Assembly: GCA_965153455.1 (NCBI GenBank) | Contig: OZ234494.1 | Span: 13,826,001-13,890,000, forward strand | DNA length: 64,000 bases | Reading direction: 5' to 3' | DNA from: Sphagnum compactum | Lineage: Eukaryota > Bryophyta > Sphagnopsida > Sphagnales | Shown here: in pieces, positions 25,715 to 38,085 of the stretch | Layout: every line of letters starts with the position of its first letter | Numbering within the stretch: position 1 is the stretch's first letter | The notes under the pieces: generated by a model | Databases searched by the model: none | What the model saw: only the letters and a program-made list of their open reading frames with translations | What the model was told of the DNA's origin: nothing | Program-made: the position numbers and the translations under genes

Positions 25715-26167
25715 CAGTATTGGGCGCTTCTTTACTTTTATGGAAAACCTCCGGTTCCGGTTCCAATTTAAACTCAGAACGGTTCTGGTGCCACACATAA
25801 AAAGGAACTCGATTCTCACGTCCGGTTCTCACGTCCGGTTCTTCAAACAAATAAATTTCAGTTCTGGTTCCGGTTAGCCCAACTCGGTGTTGGTCTAGTT
25901 GCTAGCAACTCGGGTTGGAACTGGCTGTTAACCTCAGGTTAGTCCTTGGTTGGTTTTTTTTTTTTTTTTTCCCCCCCCCCTAATTTTTTTCAATTTCAAA
26001 AATCCTAATTCCAGTTCCACACATAAAATAGAACTAGGAAACCCATATTGGGTCCGGTTCTTTAAAATAATCTAGTTCCGATCCTCATTCCAAAATCCAA
26101 CTTGATTCGAGATTGGATTTTTTAGTAATCGGAATTGACACACCAAACCCGATACCTGCCCAACATG
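25715..26167. mobile_element. hAT-like MITE, copy 1 (upstream of ADF)
   Basis: The element begins CAGTATTGGGC and ends GCCCAACATG, near-perfect inverted termini of the common hAT type CAGTGTTGGGC. Inside are many GGTTCCGGTTC-type motifs, a CCACACATAAA motif, a TTCTTTACTTTTATG motif near the left end and a poly-T/poly-C run at about 25956-25980. The same layout occurs at 42650-42885. Flanking octamers GGTACCAC and GGTAGGTA agree only in the first four bases, so the target duplication is eroded. There is no transposase, so it is non-autonomous. Confidence 0.7.
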
Positions 26168-27597
26168 GGTAGGTAGGTGTATGTCATTGATGGATGGGTA
26201 TCAAAAATTGCATCCAACTTTCATCATGTGTCATGATGTTTTTAAAAAATCAAAAATACCTAATTTAGTGCCCAAATATCAATAAACTAATTGGTATCCT
26301 CTATTGAACTTATAGTAACTATGTAAGGGGTCAATTGACCTAAATTTGTTTCTACCAACTAAAAGTATTTTTACAATTTCAAATGTTCAAAAATGTTTTT
26401 TTTTCGATTAACAAAAATGAATGTCAATTCTCGAGATATTGAACCAATTGCTTTGGTAATCTTGATTTATGATTTAAAAAAATTGATATAATATTAATAA
26501 AGTCAAACTATAATGTGTTCCAACAAAAAGTTACAATATTCAAAATTGAAAAATAGATTTATTCATGGTCATTAATCTATTTATATCTTTTACCAATGTG
26601 AAACTAAGGACTTTGGGAAATTTGATTACTTTGAATGTAATTGTATTTGAAAATGGTAATTAACATAATGTTCTAATCATGTAATAACTTGAATAGAAAG
26701 CAACATAATTAAAAAAAAGTAAAAAATGGCAATTTACAATTAACATGATGTTATAAATTTTGAAAATTAATATTTGTTTACAAAATAATTATCTTTGAAG
26801 GCTACAATCCCCATTCACAATTTCGATAATTTTTCATGTGTATGATATTCACCATATATATATTTGAATTAAATTTGTACAAGTGTCTCAATTCACTCAA
26901 TTCTTTTGAATATGATGTCCAATCATGTACATACGTTGAACTTATAAACATTTGTTTTATTCTTTATGTAAATACATTTTTTTGGTTTTTTTTTCTTTTA
27001 TCATTGAATTTGTAATGAAAAATCATATCAATTTTGAGCTAACAATGATTTCTTACAAATATTGTTTCCAAATGCATCAATATATGTACATTAAAATCCT
27101 TGTTTCTTTTTGTTTAACATAGCAATTTCCAAATGGGTTGTAAGTTATTGTCATGGTTGGAAATATATGAATCTTGAAAAAATCAATTAAAACTTTTGAG
27201 ACAAATCCATCATTACATTTCAAGGTGTTTATACTTAGCATTTTTTTTGAAGTGGCTATTTATCCACACCAAAGTCTCAATGTACCCAAAGATCTTTAAC
27301 CATACATATAGGCATAAATTTTCTTGCTTAAATTATGGAATTTTATGTTTATGTGAGGAAATGGTTGTTGTAAGCTTGCATATTAATTAACCTAATGTGA
27401 AGATAGTTCCAAACATTGGTGGAGATTGAAAATGGAAAATACTTATGTTGTGCATGACGGTGCAAATTCATGAATTTTTGTGATTTGTTATTTCATAATT
27501 ATTAAAAAAATGGATGATCAAAAATGCATGAGTGGGTTTTGTATGAAAATAAAGAACCACAACTTGACTTTCATTGCAATGCACAAATTAAAACATC
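26168..27597. other. AT-rich intergenic DNA, promoter side of MTP gene
   Basis: No coding region was seen, only poly-A/T-rich sequence with stops in all frames. The last few hundred bases must include the promoter and 5' UTR of the zinc transporter gene at 27598, but no clear core element was identified. Confidence 0.5.
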
Positions 27598-29201
27598 ATG
27601 GCACAAGCTACAATGGATTCTTCCAAACCTAATTGCCAAACATCAAAATGCAATTTGGATGACCTTGATAATCACAAATTAGAGGAAGACGATAGGACAA
27701 AATCATCGCGTAAGCTCATTAGGGCAATCGTGTTTTGTGTGGTAGTTATGATTGTTGAGGTGATAGGCGGAACTTTATCGAATAGCCTTGCAATTCTTAC
27801 CGATGCTGCACATTTACTATCAGACATTGCGGGTTTTGGAATTGCAATCTTTGCAATATGGGCATCTGGATGGGAAGCCACTCCACACCAAAGTTTTGGC
27901 TTTTACCGATTAGAAATTTTAGGAGCACTTGTTTCAATACAAATTATTTGGTTAATCACCGGAGTATTGGTATATGAAGCAATCGTAAGGTTTCTTCATC
28001 CCAAAGAAACGATCAATGGTCTTATCATGTTTATTGTTGCATTAGTAGGTCTACTTGCAAACGTTGGATTGATGTTTACACTTGGGCACGATGGGCATGG
28101 TCACACACATGCTCACGATCACAACCACCACAACCATGGTAATGAAAACAACCACGAGAAAGAAAGCACAAGTTTTTTTCAAATGTGCAAACCTAGTATG
28201 TGATATCTTCAAACCTTTATCTGAAATTTCTTTCTATGTAGTTTTGAAACCAAAGATTTTAAACGTCAATAAGTTCAAAACATGTTGTTGACTATGTAAA
28301 CTTCAAGAATTGTGTATTGGTTTTAACCCCAAATGATCAAATTTGAAAACTTTTATACTTTTTTGTTTTTGTTATGCCATTATTGATGATTTTAGATTTG
28401 CAAATTTACGAACATTATATATGGTATGTTAAAATTAAGTCATGATCATGTGTTGCACTCTTATTTTCAGGCAAAATACATCTTGATAGACACAATGACG
28501 ATGTTGTTGATTATGATCGTGTGCATTCAATTGATGGAAATGATATGCATGAAATTCATAATTATGATGATCCACACCTTATTGATGAAATTCATACCCA
28601 CCAAGTTGGCAACAACGATGAACCCATCCATGAAGGTCAAGTCCTTGACCATGAAATAATAGACTATAACATTTCTTATCAACGCAATAGGAGACAAAGT
28701 GTGAAAATAGATGTAGATCTTTGTACTTCAAAAAACACTAATGGAGACCAAAATTCTAAAATCAATATCAATGTTCGAGGTGCCTACCTACATGCTTTGG
28801 GGGATCTTATACAAAGCATTGGAGTTATGATTAGTGGATGTGTCATATGGTACAATCCTAGCTTGAAAATCCTTGATCCAATTTGCACGATTCTTTTTTC
28901 TATATTGGTGCTTGCAACAACAATCCAAATTCTTCGAGATGTTATTGAAGTTTTGATGGAGAGCACACCGCGAGAAATTGATGCTACTACACTGCAAAAT
29001 GGGTTGTTGGAGGTAACTGGTGTAGTGGCGGTGCATGAACTTCACATTTGGGCTATAACTCTGGGTAAAACTTTGCTTGCTTGTCATATTCTTGCTGAAC
29101 CATTAGCTAACACCAATGAAGTGTTACATAAAGTCACGGACTATTGTGAAAAAACATATGGGATAAGTCATGTGACAATACAAGTTGAAAGAGATATTTG
29201 A
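27598..29201 (+). CDS. MTP1: Vacuolar-type zinc transporter, CDF/MTP family
   Basis: Cation diffusion facilitator of the Zn-CDF (MTP1/ZAT) group. Family members move Zn2+ into the vacuole in exchange for protons, for zinc detoxification and storage. Two exons: 27598-28195 and 28471-29201 (donor GTATGT, acceptor TTTTCAG), 442 aa. Visible are six-helix architecture; the TM2 zinc site H72-x-x-x-D76 in [30 protein letters not shown] after it; a His-rich cytosolic loop from about 163 ([18 protein letters not shown]), continuing into a long Asp/His-rich stretch to about 260; the TM5 site H307-x-x-x-D311; and the C-terminal domain with [11 protein letters not shown] and VHELHIWAI. The intron falls in the His-rich loop; Arabidopsis MTP1 is intronless, and the acidic/His extension after the intron is longer than usual. 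Appears intact. Its AT-rich base composition matches the surroundings. Whether it is MTP1 or a close paralogue cannot be told. Confidence 0.95.
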
Positions 29202-30640
29202 ATCTACACATTCATTATATTCTTGTTTCAGTTCATGCAATATTTATATTGGCAATTTGTAAATATCTTATTTTGCATGGGTCATATTGAATTTTTTTTT
29301 ATGCACATATCAACATCTATTGTGTCAAAATAGGTTTAGGTTTCATTTTTTAAATCACATTTTTTTCTTTTTATATATGCAAATTTCTACCAACTAAACT
29401 TTTTAATTTACAATTCTCCCTTTTCAATGTAGGTTGAGTGAAGCTTTTCACCTTGTAATATATTATGGAATATTACATGACCATCTTTTAGGGTTTGGTT
29501 ATCATGTGCACATTCCACACTTTTATTATTATGTGCCTTTTATGGTAAAGTTGTTAAAATGGCAAAATGATTGAATATGTGAAATGGTCAAAAGCCAACT
29601 AAAGGTTGAGTAAGTGTGAAAGTTCACAAAATTTAACAAAATGTAGATTGGACATAGCTAAAATGTTACAATATATATAGACATAGTGTTTACAAACCAT
29701 ATTGAAGACCATAATTTCCAAATGGGTTCCAAAATGAAGTCTTTAATCACCGAATGCGAATGCCACTCAATGATATGAAATTTACACACTAATTTATATT
29801 CAAAGAGTCTATCTAGCCAAGAGCTGGATTTTTTTGTCCTTTGGGAAAGGGTGGGAAGCCGACTTTCATTGATTTTGTTTTGAGAGTCTTGGAAGAGGGT
29901 AGAACTTGTGAATTTGCATCACTTAGAAGATGCTAGTTTTCATTGACTGAAAGAACTACAAACGAGTTGCAATTACAATTTGAGATTAACCAAAAGACGG
30001 TGACACAAACTCGATTTTTGTTTGTTATTTTGTCTGGCTTTGTGATGTAGCATGCACCCAACACCACCGCACTTTATCGATAAACTTTGCCCAAAATTGG
30101 ATTGCCACAGCTTATATAATAATGATGAGCAATAAAACAAAGCTCTATACCATGATTCTCTATTTTGAGAATTTTCAATGTTTTAATTTATTTATTTTTT
30201 GGTGATGGGCCTTTCAAAGTGGCTCCTTACAAAAAATATATAAGTAAAAAATATTTGAAAGTTGGGAGATTTATCACAACTAATTAACAAACCTCACAAT
30301 AGGACACTAGTTAACTCTCATGAAACAATAATCATCCTTTGGTATTTGAGGGCCCTTGTTTCTCGGAACCTAAAGTCACATTGCAAGCCAAACATATCTG
30401 AACTTTATAGCCTTGTATTGGCCCCAATGCTAGAAAAAGGATACCATCCAATTTGGGAGGCCAATTTGCAACCCTTTGAGCCAAACAACAAGCGAAAAAT
30501 GCTCAAAGTTGGCCTCAAGTTTTGTGGGCCCTGACTCCTAGTGTAAAAGGGGGCCTTAAATTCCTGAACTTGCTTATGAAAATAGGCATTACCAACCCTT
30601 TTTTTTGTTTTTTTTTCCAGGGCTGCAGCCTCTACAAAGG
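29202..30640. other. AT-rich spacer between MTP and eIF3i genes
   Basis: No gene was seen. It should contain the 3' UTR of the zinc transporter and, at its right end, the start of the eIF3i promoter. A poly-T run lies at about 30600-30616. The short frame at 30262-30534 has no recognisable family. Confidence 0.5.
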
Positions 30641-30997
30641 GTTTCTTTTTGTCACCTCGATTGGCGCTCCAGGTACTGAAACCCTAATGTGCGTAACTTC
30701 GAATTAGGGCAGACGACACGGGTGTGGAGTGTCTGTGGCAGGTTCTTGCGGAGCGCTCTGCTCTGGTTGCGCCCGCTGTTCTCTGTCGTTGTTCTGCTTC
30801 GCCACTGGTGAAATCTTCGTCTCTTTCTTCCCTAACCCAGTTTAGGAAGTGTGGAAAACAACAGTGGGTTGTGATCAGAACTTGGTTTTTGTTTCCTCCT
30901 GTGTTAGAAAGAGCGGTTCTTTGTTTTAGGCTCTCGTGCTTGCGCGTGCGTGCGAGGGAGGAAAAGAGGGGTCCGCGAAAAGAAAGGGGAATACCTG
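30641..30997 (+). promoter_or_regulatory. Presumed promoter and 5' leader of eIF3i
   Basis: Directly upstream of the eIF3i start codon the sequence becomes richer in G+C than the DNA to the left, with an ACCCTAA-type motif (AAACCCTAAT, about 30679-30688). Such telo-box-like motifs are common in promoters of plant translation-machinery genes. No clear TATA box was seen. The transcription start is not determined. Confidence 0.35.
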
Positions 30998-33900
30998 ATG
31001 AGGCCCATCTTGTTGAAGGGCCATGAGAGGCCTCTGACCTTTCTCAAGTACAACAGAGATGGGGACCTGTTGTTCTCTTGTGCCAAGGATCATACTCCCA
31101 CTGTGTGGTACGCGCACAACGGAGAGCGCTTGGGTACTTACCGTGGCCATAACGGAGCTGTCTGGTGCTGCGATGTTTCCAGTATGCTGAACTCTCAACT
31201 TCTTCTTCTTCCGCTTTCAATGTTTCTTTTTCATCTACTCGTTGTGTTTTTCTGTCTTAGGGTTTCCGAGCAGATCAAACCCTAAGTTATTACTTCGGAT
31301 AGAGCACCAACTTGTGCATAGTATTGCTCGATAGTTGTGAGAAATGACCAATGTTCTGCACCTAAAAAAGACTCCTGCAGTTTGCGGCTCATGCAGCAGC
31401 TTCAGTTCTTCACCGGTGTATGCAAATTGGGAGATGATGCTCCTGCTCTAGTTTCTTATGTTAGGTTGAGGACCACCCAGTGCTCGACGAAAGCTCTTTC
31501 TTGTGCCTTGGATCCCGTAAGGGTGACATACTGAGCACCGATGGAGGTGCTCTAGGATCGGTATGACGGTTTGAAAGGGATTTATGCGTGTAGCATCTAG
31601 TACAGGAGACTTTCTTTTTAGTGATTTGTGGTTATTTCAGGAAACTGTATGTAGTTGCTCTTCATGCTTATGCCTGGTCTGTGCTAGTTTAATTTTTTTC
31701 TGCTGTTTTCTGAACTGTTTTGAACAGGGGATACGACACGGTTGATCACTGGCTCAGCAGACCAATCTGTAAAGCTGTGGGACTGTGAGACAGGTGTTCA
31801 ACTGCATTCTTTCAACTTTGATTCACCAGCAAGAGCAGTAAGTTTTGCAGAAGGTGACAAGCTTGTGGTGATCACCACTGACCCTTTTATGGAGCAGCAA
31901 TCTGCCATCCATGTGAAGAACATTGAGGGTGACCGATCTAAGCGTAAGTGTTCTTGTGCATGATTTCTCTTAGAGAAAGGGGTTGCAAGCTCTGTCCTTG
32001 GTGAGGATGAGTTGTTTCTGGGTTTCTGGTACAAGCCTCTGATCTTTGAAAATTAAACCTGAGATCCAATAGCTACAAGGGATCCAAAGTTTGTTTTCCC
32101 TCAACTGTGTGATAATCTGCATCATCCATACTATGTTTTTGCATGTGGAAGTGGTGGAAATTTTGGTCTATCATTTTATTGTGGCTGTTTAGATTTTCTC
32201 TTTGTAGTAGAGTCGACTAGAGTTAGTAGTTGATTTTTGTTCCCATGGGTTTCTTTCTTGTTGGATACAACACAGCTGTCAACTGCAGTAGAGACTACTT
32301 TGAGGTTTGACAGTTTGCCAATTTCTATGTGGATGCAGAGAATAGTGACTCAGTGCTTACAATCACAGGACCACAAGGCAGGATTAACAGAGTTTTGTGG
32401 GGTCCGCTAAACAAAACCCTCATTAGTGCTGGTGAGGATGCGACAATTCGTATATGGGATGCTGAGGTATGTCCAAAGCTTTGAACCTCCTTTAAGTCTT
32501 CACTGCATAGTTGTTGCTGATGAACTACATTGGTACCCATGGGATTTACTGGCCTAACTTGATGGAGAGGTTGAAGTGGAAGGAGTGATCCATTATTCCA
32601 AGGATATCCATCCTCTCCAGTTTTGCAAGCTACCTTTTACCTTGATCAAGTGGGAATGTTTGATGATCCATAAGAGGATGTCCAGTAATGCTTTCTTACA
32701 CAGAAGTCTCCTATCCTCTCTGTTCTTGCTCCCAAAGTTCTTGTTGTTCCATTTATTTCCTCTTTCCCTTTCTCTTTCTCCTTGTCTTGTGTTCCTGTTT
32801 GTGCTTGTGGTATTTTTTCGGTATTCTCCTTCTTCTTTTGGGTCTTGATGAGGTAGCCAGTAATAGAGATATTGGAATTGACTTTAATCATAGATATTGG
32901 AAATCCTCTGTACTGATGAAGATATGTTGTGTCCTTTTTCTTTGGTTGAGATAGCTGGTTTGATTGTTCATAAATGTGGGACATTTTGTGCAGACAGGGA
33001 AGTGTCTGAAGGAGAGTGACCCTGACACTGGGCACCAGAAAGTCATCACATCTATGTCCAAGTCAGCTGATGGCTCCCATTTCATCACTGGCTCTCATGA
33101 TAAGTCAGCCAAGGTATTTTGAAATCCTATGTTCTGTACATTATGTGCCTCTGCTCTACAAAGGTCAATGGGATTACTTGGTGCATTCTGATGCTCAATT
33201 GGCATGTCCAAAATGTGATGTGCTGCTTATTCATGGCTTGATGCTTCAGTGTTGATGACTGTCTTTAATGTATTACAGTGTCCACACAGGATTTGTTGGT
33301 GCCAGTGTCTGCAATGTGATTCACTTCTTTGTTTGTCCTTTGGGCAAATTAGTTGCTCTGTTGCTTGCTGTTATTGAGAAGGGCTGACAAAGTTTGTTGG
33401 TGACATGTGAAACAGTTATGGGATACTAGAACTCTGACTCTCCTGAAGACATATGTCACAGAGCGGCCAGTCAATGCTGCAGCAATTTCACCTCTCCTTG
33501 ACCATGTATGGTTTATACACTCTCCCTCCAGTAGGTATCTGCAGTGCAAATATGGTGTTCCTTCATCAAAGAGACTAAACGCAATGAATTTATTGCAGAG
33601 TCCAATGGGTTCGCGGTTTTCAATTCAATTGTTGATACCAGGAGTTTTGAGGGTGCTGTTTTGGGATGGATTGCAGGTCGTAATTGGTGGTGGTCAAGAA
33701 GCCTCCCAGGTGACGATGAGTGATCGACGTGCTGGAAAGTTTGAGGCCAAGTTTTTCCACAAGGTAATTTCACTTTACAATCTGCTGTTGGTACTGTTTT
33801 GTTGCCCTACCTTCAAAGTGTTGTGGAAATTTGTCTGCAATCGTATAGAAAGGTCAGTGCCCATTATTATACTTGACCTTCAGTTCAGGGTTGAGCCATG

Positions 33901-34514
33901 TTGTACCTTGTCTGGAGTGCCTACTTGTAAAGTTCTTAGTCATGATAAATTGCACTACTTGTGCACAGCTTGTTTAATCATTGTTGCTTGTACTTTGGTT
34001 GATGGTGTACAGATATTTGAAGAGGAAATAGGTGGTGTGAAAGGACATTTTGGACCTATCAATGCTCTTGCCTTCAACCCTGATGGCAGAAGGTGTGCAA
34101 GGCTTAACTTTTCTCTGAACATGTCTGTAATGCATGTTGGGATGAAATCCTCCCTACAACCCATAATACACACCTAGTTCTAGGTGACATCTACTAGTGA
34201 CTTTCCAATTGCTCCAGTTATATGTGACTTGAATTTTACAATGTTTGTCCTGTTCCATCTTATCTGTAAGGTGTTGTGTGCATTTGATAAAACTTGGTTT
34301 CTCTCTAGGTCCCTCTTAGCTGTTATAACTTTTTCCAAGAGTCAGCAGGGGTTAAGGAAGATGCATCAGAGTATATAAGTGCATTGGAATTTTCACATTG
34401 TAGTCTTACTTCTAGATCTGTGTGGATGTGATTTGCAGTTTTGTGAGTGGTGGTGAAGATGGGTATGTCCGACTACACCATTTTGATGCTGACTACTTCC
34501 ACATTAAGATGTAG
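30998..34514 (+). CDS. TIF3I1: Translation initiation factor eIF3 subunit i
   Basis: WD40 subunit of the eIF3 complex, which recruits mRNA and tRNA to the 40S ribosome in the cytosol. Eight exons: 30998-31181, 31728-31943, 32339-32466, 32994-33113, 33416-33505, 33677-33763, 34013-34092 and 34439-34514. All are GT-AG and in phase, giving 326 aa (Arabidopsis about 328). The protein is one seven-bladed propeller from end to end: start [19 protein letters not shown], then [116 protein letters not shown] and [18 protein letters not shown] near the C-terminus. Order and spacing match the family closely. A close match to plant TIF3I1 makes this a very safe call. The last intron (34093-34438) is ordinary; an exact tandem duplication lies 283 bp after the stop. 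Confidence 0.97.
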
Positions 34515-37500
34515 GCATTGCACATGTGAACTGACCTTGGGACTGAGAAAATGTTCACATCTTGTTCCGGGAAAACATCAAACATGTTCCTCTTGGTCCC
34601 TGAAAACATCTATCACATGGAGTTCCCTAATCTGCTACCTTCTGTTAAGTACTGCTTTTGGCATCATGCAAATTGACATCACCCAAGCTTAGTTTTGAGC
34701 AAATATATATTATCATGATGTTAAAAGCTGGGCATTTGATGATCTTGCCTCCAAGAAGAAACTAGTCACCAAAATGAGTGAGTCGTACATTTGCTGTCTT
34801 GTGACTGTCTGGGGTTGGCAAGTATTTCATTTCTAATAGAAGGTGATACAGGTGTGCAAGAGCTCATTGTAAAGAAGTGATGCCTTGCAACTTGATTCTT
34901 ATTGTTTCGTTAATGATGATGAGGTATACCTTGTGACTGTCTGGGGTTGGCAAGTATTTCATTTCTAATAGAAGGTGATACAGGTGTGCAAGAGCTCATT
35001 GTAAAGAAGTGATGCCTTGCAACTTGATTCTTATTGTTTCGTTAATGATGATGAGGTATACCTTGCTGCGGAATAGGTGAACTGGCATTTCTTTCTTTCT
35101 ATGTTCAGTTGGACAGTTATGGTGAACTGGAGGAGTCTTTGAATTTATCATTTGAGTGCAAATTTGTGTGAAATTTGGTTGAATAATGGTAGAAACTTCA
35201 AGGAGTGGATTTGGACAATCTATTGACTTTTCTCAACATGGAAGTATAATCAGCTGTAAGTTACATGCCCAGAAAGCACTTGGAGAGTTTTTCTAGTGGA
35301 CTTGGAGGGCACCTTATGTTTATGAATAGTGTAAGCACCTTCCTCTTATGCTTACTAGTCCTCTTGTAGCTGTAAGGTGCCTTCAACTCCTACTGCCTCA
35401 TGATCTTTCACATGTTTAGGCTCATCATAATCCCTGCTTTGTGCTTTGTGAATGGAACTGCTCGTGATATTCCTAAAATGCAGAGTTGCAATCAGCTACT
35501 GCATCTTCTTAGGCCCTTGCCTGAGGAACAGACCTGTTAGTGCCTTACCCTATGCAAGAATGTCCATATATTGAATGAAGGTTATTTTCAGTCTTTGGAA
35601 TAGTAGTAGGTCTCTATGTCTTGTCTACTGTTATTTGTTAGGTTTTGAAATCAAACTCTTGGAACCTTGTTTCAAGATCCCTCCTTGCCACTTCTCAATC
35701 ATTGTCTTGAGCATCAGTAATTTACTTCAAAAAATTTAGAAGACTTGAGAAAATGGATCTTCAAGTTGTTTTCATATCTGGGAGTAGGTTTGCAATGTTA
35801 GAGCATCTCCATGACAAACTGCCATATTCTTTTGGCAAAACCAAAGTTGTCAGGGTGTTTGAAATGCCTAAAGACAGTTCAAAGCTGCCATGTTCCACTG
35901 CAATGCTATGTCAAGAACAATAATTTGGCAACAGGAGCAATATAAAAAAACCTTGGATAGTTTAGAACTAGTTTTCTCATGTACAAGTTGCAATAGCTAG
36001 TGAGGCCAAAAACTATAAGGCAACATTTTATGCGACTTGCTCTAGCTACGTGCCCAATGGAGATGAACGTAGCTTAGTTGAGATGTTCTAAATAGCATCT
36101 TGTGAACTTGAATGATAGTAGCTAGAACCACATTGCAATTGTTGCGTGCAATACATATTAATACTTTGATTGAAGAGAACTTGTTTAGTGTTGCTGTCAC
36201 AAATTTAACTTGAGTGTGCGATCAATTCTTATGAGGGACAATATAATGTCCTTCCTAGGATGGAGGAAGTTGGATGTTCTCAAGTGGAAATGTGATGTGA
36301 CCAAGGTGAAAGCTCATGACACGGGTAGTGGGTTGGGAGAATGTCTCATGATTTAAGCACACACTTTCACAAGTTTGGGAGAATGCAAACAAAGTGAGTC
36401 CCAAACATTGAGAATTTGAGTTTCAAAATGTTTCAAATCTTCGGGACAAAAATGCAAGTACTTGAAATTCGTCTTTCAATATACCATTGAAAAAAGTTCT
36501 TGAAACTTAAATATTGAAAGTGACCTCACATTCTCCGTTTGGAGTTAAGAACTAAAAGTTTTGAATGCAAACAAATTAAAAGGAACCAAAGGCATCAAGG
36601 TCAAAGTCCTTTTCAAGGATTGCATTTGACACGTGGCATTCTTGTGTTGGTCTATTTTTTGATTTTCTACAGTTTTCATACCCAATTTACAATTTTGTGT
36701 TAAATATAACAATGTTTTTATTACATCTTGGTCTATATTGTTTATATTATGCATCCATGTTTTGAACCACATAAAGATGAAATAACTTTTGTTATAAACA
36801 CATTCCCAAAATTCATAAAATTTAAGGGAAAAAACACATTATTACCAAATGTTTTAAAACAAATTTCACCAATTTCAAGTGTTTTCTCTTTTTAAATCAG
36901 TAATATGAAAATCCTTGTTAATTTTGAGAAACAATGGTGGGTGAAAGCAAAACAAAGTGAATTTTTTTTGTGCCTTGCAATCTACTTGAAAAGAAAACGA
37001 AAAATAATAACAAAATTCAACATAAAATTAATTTACATTGAATGTTTTTAGTTGAATGAATTGAAACAAGATAATTTTTCACTATTGTGCATTCATTTTC
37101 AAATTTTTAATTCTAAAATTAGGTCTAAATTAATTTTAAAAATCAAATAGATTTTGAAATTTACTTTTTGTAATGTGGATTCATTTAAACTCCTTTTAAA
37201 CTATGTTTTAACAAATTAAAAAATGAATTAACATGTCAAGAATACAATGATCTTTTTGTTCTAACTTAATATAAATACATTTCATTGAGTATTTTGTCTC
37301 AAGGGCTCCCAACCATGAAATCCTTAACAAGTCCATGATCCAATTTGGTTCCAAATGCACAAATTGACCTCTTTTCTTGATTTGTGCATTTGATATGTTC
37401 ATGAGCTTGACTTGAAAAGCTTGTCCTAGTCCCATCTTAAAGCTTTCACAAGCCCCTCTAACCCACAAGTGTGAGGAGTTAAAGAACACACCCAAAGTTT

Positions 37501-38085
37501 TTAAATCTTTGCAAATTTTGAAAAGTATACCTATTAAACAGCTTTTGCGATGCATCAATTGGCCCAAAAGAAGGATAATGATTCAATCTAATTTTTTGTA
37601 TTGAAAAATATTAATATTAGTGTGACAACAACCATTATTAACCACCATGTTGATTTCCAAAATCTAACTTTGGTGGTAAATTGAAACATTTACGAGTTTA
37701 GAATGAAATCAACACTTGGTTTCACCCATGCATATGATTTGTTCACAAGTCGACCATCCCTTCCCACATTTTCCACATGTACTTGGTATACAAGTATTTG
37801 CAAAAACCAATGTTTAAACATATTGTGCTTCTTAATATGCAAGATCACACATTTGAAATGTTGTCATTGGAAATGAAAGTTTGCAATGTCAAGTTAATGC
37901 AATGTTTAGTGTTAAATCATGTTGGAAGTTTTGAATGTTAGAATAATTAAATAAAGAAAACAACACTTGGAGAAAATTGTGTTGACAATGTTTTCCACAA
38001 GTTGTGTAGAAGTTGTAATAGGAGACAAAATATTCATTGGCAACAAAAACTCAACTTTATAAATGATGAAATCTAGTACCAAAAA
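34515..38085. other. Intergenic DNA 3' of eIF3i
   Basis: The first part is probably 3' UTR and holds the exact 132-bp tandem duplication (listed separately). The composition turns strongly AT-rich after about 36.2 kb. A 119-codon minus-strand frame at 37208-37567 has no family resemblance and no splice context. I see no supported gene. Confidence 0.5.
34798..35065 (+). repeat. Exact tandem duplication of 132 bp
   Basis: 34798-34929 and 34930-35061 appear identical over the whole unit, starting CTTGTGACTGTCTGGGGTTG and ending GAGGTATA near the junction, with four further matching bases after the second copy. Identity means the duplication is recent, or an assembly artefact. It lies 283 bp after the eIF3i stop codon. 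Confidence 0.9.

Noticed and set aside
37208-37567. 119-codon minus-strand frame in AT-rich DNA
   Set aside because: Not recognisable as a protein family and surrounded by sequence with no gene signals.
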